Of a DNA stretch of 64,000 bases, positions 49,663 to 59,592 are shown one piece after another; within the stretch, counting starts at the first letter, position 1; every line of letters begins with the position of its first letter. Where the stretch lies: positions 498,134,453 through 498,198,452 of the forward strand of contig CM060923.1 in NCBI GenBank assembly GCA_030737875.1, read 5' to 3'. Source of the DNA: Allium sativum (lineage: Eukaryota; Streptophyta; Magnoliopsida; Asparagales; Amaryllidaceae). Position numbers and translations under genes: made by a program. The notes beneath the pieces are model-generated. The model saw nothing but the letters and a program-made list of their open reading frames with translations. It was not told the origin of the DNA and searched no databases.

Positions 49663-52468
49663 AGTGAAACACCCCACCTCCGTTAGGGTCACTCTCAAGG
49701 GGAATGCCCTAATTTTGGTGGAGGTTTATAAGTATAAGTCACAGATATACAAGACATATATAAGAACATATATTTTCGAACAGCGGAAAAACAACAACAT
49801 CTTTTATTTCATCAAAATGCGTGTTCACAAAAACATGCCATACTTGTCTTACAATTCTTCCAAAAACATAACATCTTCATAACTGTCTTGATTACATTAT
49901 TAAAGAAGCATAAAGAAAACATAAATAAACTGCAAAAGTCCCGTAATTGCTGCCCAAAGCCATAGTCCAAAACGGAATAGATCCAAGCAATACATTCTTT
50001 CTTTTCAAGATGGATGTGAAATCTGGTCAAGCTGCGGTATTCCCTCCCTGTGGACCTTGGGGGGGGGGGGGGAACGAAAGAAAAGTAGAGTCAGACATAA
50101 AGCCTGAGTAAGTCTAGGACTATTCAGTCTATGAATAAAGAACTGGGTATGATAAGTATAAATTGGAAATGGGAAAGCACAATAAACTAAGTTAAGTTGT
50201 CTAGGGTCGAATATACTATCGTACCCCATATTAATCTCTATACCCATATAAACTAGTTCCCAACAGGCACCCCATAATCAGGGTGAAGTGATCCATTTCT
50301 GATGATCGGCTCCTACTCGCATAGTTACATGTGTCTTATGGCCCCCGATGTTGTAGTTACCTATGTTGGTCCCAACATGGGGTGTATCAAGTCCCATGGT
50401 GGCGGCCCGACACAACTCTAGAATGCACAGGTATGCTACTGGTGCCCCGTGCCTTATTTTTCTGCGCCGGAGTGTGTGCACGCCCGCACCCCGTTAGAAC
50501 CTACACTGCTGCACCACCGCCGTCGATTTGACTACATTCAGCCCAGTAATCGTGCCCCGGCCTGCCTAGTTCAGGGTATCCTGATACACCTTGTAGGGTT
50601 ACTGCTGAAAGGGGTCCCCCGCTACTAGGTTTTCTATTTCTAGCCAACATGCTAAGTTGGTTAAGTGTTTAATAAACCTAACCCCAAATCAGTCTGTTCA
50701 GTTTAGCATGTTCCATTTTGATTAATTTAATTTACTTAATCCTTCCAATCCTGACTCAGCCTTAATTGTCTTATTAAAGCCTTGACCTCTCACATTAGAC
50801 AGGTATTGCTGTGGCTGCCTGTTGCCGGTTGGGTCCGGGCAGTCTTACGCCACAACTCAGTCTAACCTCGGGTCCTTATTGGGCTCCGTGTTTAACCACC
50901 CACATTGGATAGGTATTGTTGTGACTACTGGACAACCGGGCGGTTCCGAGCAGGTTTACATCACAACTCAATCCAACCTCGGGTTAAACACATCGTATTT
51001 TCTTCATTTACATATTTTGTCTCTTTTCTTTTTATATGTAAATATTTGCGGCCCATTATTCAAATTCACCTTTATTGGTTAAAATTTATTTATGCCACTT
51101 AATTGTTTTTCAAGGTTGTTGGCATGCGCCAAACATGCCAACATATATGTTTTATATTTTAACCCAAACGTCATTACCCCCGTTTTACACGTTCGCTACA
51201 ATGTAAGGTGTGTTGGGTTTAATATTTAAACCCAATTTAGCCATATGAAAAGGGGAGGCTTATAACATGGTGTTTATAAGGTAACATGAAAAAAGGGAGT
51301 GTGAACGCATGAACTTTCAATGAACGATTCAATTAACATAAAGTAGGCACATGTGAACTTGCAATTGTGACAACATATAATTATGGCATAAACAATACTT
51401 AAACATGAATCATTCTATTCATATAATCATGGCATAAACAATACTTAAACCTGAAACATTTCTATTCATATGATTATGGCATAAACGATACCTAAACATG
51501 AATCATTCTATTCATATAATCATGGCATAAATAATTCTTAAACATGAATCATTCTATTCATGTAAACTTGCAATTGGAATGTAAATCTAACTTAATTGTG
51601 TCACATATATCATCATATGGTTTTGATAACAACTTAGGCCTAAAACATGTTTCGACTAGGCATAATACCAAACATAGTTTAGTCATGTTCATAAAGATGC
51701 TTACTTTTGTTTCTAATACAAAAGTATGATTTGCAAATTTCAACATAGATTCGTATAAATCATAGTACTTAGTCGAGTCCAATTACACACTAAAAATGAT
51801 CATAAAAGTATGTACTTCATATTGGCATATTAATGCATCATATACTTGCATGAATCCACAACATATAGTTGTCAACATAAATCGCATACTTGTATGAATC
51901 CCAAACCACATACTTGCAAAATATCCAATCGTATAACATTTCCAAATCGTTTAGAATCAAAATAACATACAAATATAGATTATTATCGCCATAATTCCAT
52001 TTCGCATTTTACACAAATCAAACACAATTAATTATTCATATCGGAATAGCACTCTACTTACAACGTATGACGAATCTTCAATTTAGGAATCTGAATTCTG
52101 AATTTGGAGATGCTATCGTTTGTTGTAGGCGTTGCTTTGATTCTATTAACGTTGCTTTAAGCTTTTGATTTATCTCCTAATTGTCTCCCAATTTCTGGCG
52201 GCTATCCTTAGTCTCTCCTCAGCAGCATGACGGTCTCATCTCCATTTTAGTTTGTGTGAATTAGGGTTAGTCTTAGGTCCTTTTTATAGAGTTTGTGAGT
52301 TGATTTAGATCGTCGATGAAGCTTGGTTTAATAATAGCCGTTCGTTTAAAGGAGGGACCAACCAGGAGCTGACACCTAGCCCTAGTGACAAGGAAAGGCT
52401 CAGAAAATCGACCAAACACAGACCAGGCCAGCCAGGGTGGGCTGGGTTCGACCTGGCTCAGGGGCCAG

Positions 52469-52560
52469 GTCGACACCCCAGTCGACACCGTGTCGACTTG
52501 GCAGTCGACACGGGTTACCCAGGTCGACTGCCCAGTCGACCTGGCTAGCCCCAGGTCGAC
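52469..52560. repeat. GTCGAC palindrome array, E right LTR
   Basis: Seven or eight intact GTCGAC sites plus one mutated just beyond (GTCAAC, near 52567). Confidence 0.9.
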
Positions 52561-52583
52561 TACCAAGTCAACCTGGGTGCCTT

Positions 52584-52603
52584 GGGCGGGAATTTTCCCG
52601 CCC
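52584..52603. promoter_or_regulatory. GC-rich palindrome with E2F-like arm, E 5' LTR
   Basis: Identical to 44246-44265. About 270 bp from the U3 end, next to the GTCGAC array. Confidence 0.4.
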
Positions 52604-52865
52604 GAGCCAATTGGGCCCGATTTTTGAATTTTAAACTTGTTTTTCTGAGCTATTTTCGTCTGTTTGAATTTTAAACTGAATTCTGAAACTTCCGGAGGGC
52701 ATAACTGCCTCATACGGAGTCCGTTTTACGCAAACTCGGACTCTATTTCAAGCAGAATTTCGAGACGAACGCAATGGCATATCCAGTTTCCTTAATTGTT
52801 TGATTTGAAATTAATTATACTTTAATTTGTTAATTTTACTGTTATAGAATATACGGGGTGTTACA

Positions 52866-53447
52866 GAACATGGCAATAGACTTGTGTTAGGACCCGATAT
52901 GATTAGAGAAGCATCTGATAAAGTCGACTTCGTCAAAAAGCGATTGAGAACCGCACAAAGCCGATAGAAAAGTTATGCAGATAATAGAAGAAGAGATTTG
53001 ACATTTGCTGTTGGTGACCATGTTTATTTGAAAGTTTCTCCGATGAGAGGAGTAATCAGATTTGGCAAAACTGGGAAGTTGGCACCGAGATTTATCGGTC
53101 CCTTTCCTATACTTGAACGAACTGGAACTCTTTCTTATAGGGTTCAATTACCAGATTGGTTGCCTGGAATGCATGATGTATTTCACGTATCTCAACTTAG
53201 AAGACATGTGCATGATCCAGATCTTGTTGTAGAAGAAGCAGCGCAACAGGATATAAACATAACTCTAGAATTAGCAGTTAGAAGAGTGCCACTAAAGATT
53301 GTTGGCAAAGAAACTAGAGAACTAAGAAGCAAAAAGGTTCATTTAGTTAAAGTGCAATGGAGTAGTGATCCTAGAGACTGTACTTGGGAGACTGAGGAAA
53401 GCATTAAGCAAGCTTACCCCAAATGCAGAGTGGACATCTCTGACTAA
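52866..53447 (+). pseudogene. Element C integrase C-terminus and chromodomain (3' part)
   Basis: Continues integrase after E: LVLGPDMIREASDKVDF, a TAG at 52965-52967 (relatives have Gln), then VGDHVYLKVSPMRGVIRF, KLAPRFIGPFPILERTG, DVFHVSQLRRHVHDPD and the chromodomain VHLVKVQW...DCTWE, ending at TAA 53445-53447. In frame with the TDGQTE-containing piece before E, allowing for the target duplication. Confidence 0.93.
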
Positions 53448-53548
53448 ATCCGGTGCAAGGTACCTTTACAATACTTTGCATTTACATTTTGTTTCCTACT
53501 TTACTGTTGTTTCCTTTTCGAGGACGAAAAGTTTTAAGTGGGGGAGAT
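53448..53548 (+). other. 3' untranslated region and polypurine tract of C
   Basis: A short spacer ending 'cgaggacgaaaagttttaag' plus 'tgggggagat' (PPT about 53534-53548), shared with B. Confidence 0.9.
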
Positions 53549-56500
53549 TGTAACAACACGGAAAATACGAGCCAATTTAAAAAATTTAAATTGGTCATTT
53601 CAAAGGGATTTGAACAACTGAAATAGAATATTTCAATAAAATAGTGAATTAGAAGTAGTGAGTCAGTCGGAAAATTTGAATTCAAAACTTGACTGACTGT
53701 GCAGGGTGGAAAATATAACGGATTTTAGTGAAACCAAAAATAATTAAATCTGTTTATCAATACCTTTCTAATGAATCTGAAAAATCGAAGTTTCATAACG
53801 GGAATCGAAAGTTATGGCCGAATGAATTTTCAGAAAGGTCACTATATAGAATATATAGCCCTGGAAAATAGATATTTTGCAAACGACCTCGGAATTCGGT
53901 GTAACCACTTTTGTTGGGTCCGGGATGTCAAACTATTGCTAGGTTTCAAATTTCATAATTTTTGAAGCTAGTATGTGAGCGTGGCAAAAGAAAATGTGTT
54001 TGGTCAATTTCTGTTAAATTGGATCGACCAGAAAATGGCCATTTTTCAAACGATCTCAGAATTCGACGAAACTAGTTTTGTTGGGACCGTAGCGTCAAAA
54101 CATAGATAGATTTATTTTTCTGGAATTTTTCGAATTAGTTTGTGGCCCTGGCAAATTGAAATGTACATTCAAAGTTAAAAATTAAATGTTTTATATTTTA
54201 ATTTGAAGAATAACTGACTGTAACAGTCGAATTGGCCAACGAAACATATCCCATTGTGTCCGGGATGGGGGTATTTAGCTAGGGACGATAGTCGTTGGGT
54301 TTGAATTGGTGTCCGTGTGGAGAAACACTATTTAAAAATTTATTAAAACCATTGGCCAATCAGAAATTTTCTTTCATTATTTTTAAAAATAAAAAAACCC
54401 CAGAAACCCTTTTTCTCCCTCCCGATCGACGATTTACATCATTCGCCCCTTCCCAGCCAAATCGCAACCGCCACAGGCGATTCCAGCCTTCGCCACCACC
54501 ACCAGTAGACGCGCCTCCCTCCCCTCTTCCAATCCGACCCAAGCTCGACCCCTATCGCCTCCTCCATCGCCAGAATCATCGATCCAAAGTCGAGCACTTC
54601 CCGTCGCCGCCCCGATCGCCAGAGACCACCGAACCACCTCAAACCACCCTGCACCGACTCCCCTCTCCTCCCTCTTCCACGTCATCACCTCTGATCGTCC
54701 TATCGTGCCTCGGTTCTCGGGAAAACTGCAACCCTAGTTTTGAACCATCGATAAAGGTGAGTTCTTTTTGATGTTTGAACTTTGAAAAATCATATCTTTA
54801 TGCTGTTGACGAAATTCGATGAAACAGGAAACATCGGGACTGCAAGGAAGCTCTCTACCACATAGAAGAGACCACGGATTTTTTCGAGTCATCTACGATT
54901 TTTAGCACTCCAAAAACCAAAGTGAGAAATCTAAATTAAATGAATTTGAATGGAAAATGTTGTGTATAAATTATATAAGCGAAATACAAATTACACACGT
55001 GTTGTATACCTCATGTACATACGATGTGTAAGTTATATAAACGAAGTATGAATTATACATGCATAGTATAATTGATATATGTGTTGAAATGCAAGTGAAA
55101 TATAGCAATAATATATATATATATATATACACACACACTCCCCTCGTCCACAAACCATGGACGATATTTATTGTCGTGTATAGGTGTGAAATATTGGATG
55201 AAAATGCGAATGGTTGAATAATTGATTGTGGTTGATATTGATTGGTTGTGGTTGAAAAATACCCATTGGTGATTGAAATGAATTGGAAATAATTGTGGAA
55301 ATAAAAATAAAACATGCCGCCTGCGTGCGAATTAGATGCATGCATCCCTATTGTCAAAAACCGCGAGGTTTTAAGGTAGAGCGAGGAGCCGTACTAGGGA
55401 CGATGCCGGTTTTAACTACCCTGTCGTTATGCTGCCGAAATTTTGAATAAGATTCATGTGTTAGAATTATTTTCATATGTTGAAATTATCTTCATGCGTT
55501 GAAATTAAAGTCATGTGTTGAAACTATATCCATGTGTGGAAATACTCATGTGTTGAGAAGTGATGTGTGAAAAATAAATTCAAGTGTGAATGAATGAAGT
55601 GTTTAAACAATAAAAATCACATTTTTATAATATATATGAAGTATGTAAAATATTCGCCTTATATATAAATAGTTTTAATAATAAAAATTTTATCTTTCTT
55701 ATATGAACAACATATATAAAATATCCATGTGTGGAAATGCTCATGTGTTGAGAAGTGTGTGTGTTGGAAAAGTTCATGTGTTGAATAAAAAGATTGAACA
55801 ATAAAAATTACATTTTTATTGAAACTATGAAGTGTTGAAAACATTCATTTGTCGAATAAATATTTTAAATGATAAAAATATCATTTTTATCATATATGTG
55901 ATATGCTAAAGATATGCGATCGTTGAAATAAATATTTGTGAAAGAAATATTATTTTTAACATGCATAGGAACAAAATAAAATAGTCAAGTGTTAAAATAT
56001 ATTTTAGTTCGCCAAAATTATCCATTTTGAAATGTGAAGTGTTAAAAATAGCCACTTGTTCAAATAAATATGCATGAGTTGAAATATACATTAATTAGCT
56101 AATGATATGATTTTTGCCTATGCATGCAACATTAGAATGAATGGTGTTTTTAAACCAAAGTGAATCAAATATGAAGTTGAATGGAAAATGAGAAGTGATA
56201 AGAATTGTATATATGCACATGCATATTTATTGAACAGGTTAGAGCAAAGAGGCTAGAGAAGAGGAATAAAATTTTGTGCCCGACAAATAGGTACACGTTT
56301 ACTGTTTTGTTTGGGTGATGATTTTATGAGCCTGTTGGCTAGCCGCTTGGCTTTTTCTTTTTCTTTTTGACATGAGACACCCGTGTGGCTATTTGGGAAT
56401 TTTCACAGCCCCTCCCGTACAAAGGAGGTTGTGGCGAAATTTTCCAAAATTTAAAGGCGTTAGCGAAATATTTGAAGTGAAAACTATATTGAAATCGTCG

Positions 56501-56755
56501 AATGAACTCTATTTATATAAATATATAAATATAAATAAAATTAAAACGAAACGTGGCCGTGCAGTTCGTGTTTTGAAACCGTGATTTCAAACGACTAGTG
56601 CGGGAAATTCGACCATTGGATTTTCCCGAAACCGCAACCGTTGGGTTCGCCTTGGAAATATCTTTCCAACGGCACCAACTTCATGAAGATCCGACGGTTG
56701 GACTGTCTGGAATGTTTAATTCAAATCTGAAGAAAAACAGCGCCAGAAACGATTA

Positions 56756-56797
<42 letters not shown>

Positions 56798-58938
56798 TTA
56801 AATCGAATAACGATGCTGCAGTTCGTAAATTGAAATCGTAACTTCAAATGGCTAGTGTGGAATATCCGACCGTCGGATTTTCCCAAAACTAAAACCATTG
56901 GATTCGTTTTGAAATGAACTTTCTAATGATATAAAATTTGTGAAGATCCGACGGTTAGATTTCCAGATATGTGTAAAACAAATTTAGTGAAAAACAGCTC
57001 CAGTGCATCGGCACGACCTGAATCGTCTTTTAATTAAATATGGCCGTTTAAAAAAAATAAAAATGGTGATATATCGCTATAAAATACTATAGATGATATA
57101 GAGTGGAAAGAAACCAATTTTTTTGTGTTTTCTTGAGATGTGATAGTTGAATGTATTTAACATGAAAATTATAACTAAAGAACTGAAATGTGAATGTTGA
57201 ATAGTCTAACCATGTGATAAATTGATTTGAAAATCTAAATATACGTGGGTTATTTGAAAAGGCCGAGGTCATCTCATTTCAAATAATCGATCGACGTCGA
57301 GAAGTCAAAGAGTCGAAGACGGTTGAAGACCAACGATCTTCACATTGGATGGACGGGCGCTACTGATGCTCGTGATTGGAGTAGCTACCGTGAAGGAGCT
57401 GAAGTAGTAGCCGTCCAAACATACTGTTGATTGTGCGGATATGCGAGGAATTTGGTGCCTCCTGTTTCGTTCAAACCCAGAACGGACTTGTAAATGGACT
57501 GTGTGTCTGACATTGGATTTTGTTCTATGCTGATTGATCTCTGTTAAATATATATCTGTTTGGCGGCGGAGAATTTATTCTCTTGCTTAACGCCCTTCTC
57601 TGAGACGTACGAGCTCAGAGGTTATGTATTGATAGAAATCAGTCGCATGGAGTGGATTGCCTGTGTGGCACGCCTAAGTGGCATATGATCAAGGCTTCTG
57701 TTGCAAAGCAAAGTCTTGTGGTTGGTGATGAAAGCATGGTCTGTGTGACGTAGCTTTGTGTATAACGTGAATTCGCGAGCATCACACCCCGGTATGAGTC
57801 AAAAACGGGAGATGGACCCAAGGAGTGCACGATGTTTCTTTCTAGCTATGGTGGTGTCAGTGACCTCCCAGCCCTAACATTTATATCTACTTTTCACCTG
57901 TGTGGTTGTTGGAATACGAGGCGCCTCGATTATAGGTCTGTAAGGACCGAGAAACGTTTGTTTAGGAATAACTCATCCTCAAAAGTAAGAGAGGAACGGC
58001 CTTGGAGGATCCCTGGATTGCTGTGTGCGGTCCCGAGGCATTTGCTAGAGTGTCTCCAACGGAGAGGAGCTTGCTCCTTGCCTCGACTCATGAAGGAATC
58101 CAATTTCTAATACGAAATATGCGAATGTGATTGTATTACTAGTAGGGCGACATGATATATGGTACCCATGCCGTATAGGATTGATATTTATGATTGAAAT
58201 CGCTTTTGAAACATATATGCACTAGTAATAATATCAAACACTTTTGTTTTATACGTATGAAGCATTTTTGGCCATTATAAGGTAAAACTCTATCCTCCGG
58301 CTTGCGTTGCATTGTGTAATGGGACCTAAGTCTTATAATGGCTTCATTTTATAAAAAGCATTGCGAGGATTTAATCATTTACTTTATTTCATGCACTTGC
58401 ACTCATTGGAGTAAACCCGTTCCGCGAAAGTTGCGTGGTCCTTCGATTTGCCTTATTATTGTTGTTAATAAGTTAAGTAGATTTCTCATACCACTCCCAT
58501 GACTGACTCGTAGTTTGTTTCACCTTGCAAACTCGGGTGCCCTCATTTTCACACAGGCAGCCTAGTTACAGGTATCTGGTGCACTTTTGGCTCATGGCGG
58601 GGCTTGACTACACCGTGTTGACTTTGACTCTTTCCGCCATTACAGTATATGTATTATGATTCCGCCATTGGCGATGTAGACTGATATTTATTTTGTGTAC
58701 TCTTTATGTATAATTCCGTCTTTGGCGATGGTGACTGATTATGTATTATTATGCACTAAGTTGTATCCTGCACTGTGCTCTCTGATGTGGTGATATCTAT
58801 TTGATTCTGTTGTCACATGTGTGTAAATTATTCTATTTTATGTTTATGCTATTATCTGTGATTTGCTAATGATGAGTAAGGTGTTATATTCCAATGATTA
58901 TCCTTAACACCGTGTAAGTGGGTTTTGGGATCGTCACA
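53549..58938 (+). repeat. 3' LTR of C (5.4 kb, uninterrupted)
   Basis: Starts TGTAACAACACGG and ends GGGATCGTCACA. Promoter-like zone: ATTGGCCAAT (54351-54360) and TATA-like run (about 54380-54397), GC-rich leader to the donor-like AAG|GTGAGT (GT 54757-54758). Acceptor-like 'ttgaacag' at 56230-56237. (TA)n at about 56760-56791. Hairpins: CTCTGAG (57598-57604) / CTCAGAG (57614-57620); GCCATTATAAG (58271-58281) / CTTATAATGGC (58332-58342); CCGC-GAAA-GTTG (58422-58433, one pair lost); AGTTTG (58512-58517) / CAAACT (58528-58533). Confidence 0.95.
56760..56791. repeat. (TA)n microsatellite in C 3' LTR
   Basis: Expanded relative to the 5' LTR copy near 35250-35263. Confidence 0.9.
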
Positions 58939-58943
58939 TCTTT
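58939..58943. repeat. Target site duplication of C, right (TCTTT)
   Basis: Matches 21483-21487. Confidence 0.95.
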
Positions 58944-59592
58944 CTTTCACTGTGTTAATAGTAGCTAAAATGAGTACCATAAACAATATACAATAATACA
59001 TTACCCAAGAAAGCTCTGATTACAATTGGAGGCATGCATCATTTCCAGACTATATAAACGACATCGTCAAAGATTCTTTTTCTTCAATAAGAACTATGAT
59101 GTTCTTTCCAGTGGTAGATCACTAACGTCATGAAAAACATTTACATATCACCTGATGAATTACATAATGTATATCCCCAAAAATAAACTGAACAATTACC
59201 TAATGTTCTAACATATTCCTCAATTCTCAAATACCTTTCGCGACTGTTATTTTTGCTTCCGAATGCCAGCAATGCAAGGAAGAACTAAAAGACTTAAAAA
59301 GAAATTCCAAGAAAGAACTAAAAGATCTAAAAGAAATCTTTACATTCATAACTCAGATTCATTTCAAAATTATAAAATATCTATTTAAATCATTTCTAAA
59401 ATAACCAAAAACTCCAAGCGTGAACAAAATGCATTGCCATAGATCACAAATTCAAGAAGTGTAATGTCGAAGACCTAGAAATTACCTGAATCCGAAGTCA
59501 AATTATAACACTCTATGCCAAATAGTACACTTACAGATTCAACTGTGAAAGAAGTTGGTTCTAAATCTTCACTGCAAACGGTGAATATAAGG
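58944..59592. other. Spacer right of C
   Basis: Continuation of the pre-insertion locus ('ctttcactgtgttaatagta'). AT-rich with no recognised gene. It may hold downstream parts of the putative minus-strand transcript starting near 59.85 kb, but no exon can be defined. Confidence 0.4.

Larger units (their letters stand above)
41331..52865 (-). mobile_element. Element E: chromovirus inserted in C integrase
   Basis: The element is 11,535 bp and reads on the minus strand. The right LTR (49665-52865, 3,201 bp) is 5' and the left (41331-44528, 3,198 bp) is 3'. Termini are TGAAACACCCC...GTGTTACA on the plus strand. Interior 5,136 bp with PBS, gag, protease, RT, RNase H, integrase, chromodomain and PPT in order. 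Gag-pol is a single frame of 1,478 codons (49477 to 45044) broken only by five in-frame stops. Target duplication 4 of 5 bases. Related to D in LTR structure and proteins. Confidence 0.95.
49665..52865 (-). repeat. 5' LTR of E (right copy)
   Basis: Counterpart of 41331-44528. Pure G tract at 50059-50072, structured modules beginning at TTAGAC (50795-50800) and TTGGAT (50905-50910), 46-bp repeat (about 51378-51560), GTCGAC array (52469-52560) and GC-rich palindrome (52584-52603). No coding sequence. Confidence 0.95.
21488..58938 (+). mobile_element. Element C: chromovirus (Ty3/gypsy, Del/Tekay-like) with nested D and E
   Basis: The span is 37,451 bp. Subtracting D, E and their duplicated target bases leaves about 15.35 kb: a 5' LTR of about 5,357 bp, an interior of about 4.6 kb and a 3' LTR of 5,390 bp. 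It has TG...CA termini and a perfect TCTTT duplication. The interior has the gag-protease-RT-RNase H-integrase-chromodomain order diagnostic of a chromovirus, in + orientation. The coding frame is broken by point mutations and by E. LTR and leader similarity to B makes it the autonomous-type relative of that element. Confidence 0.95.
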
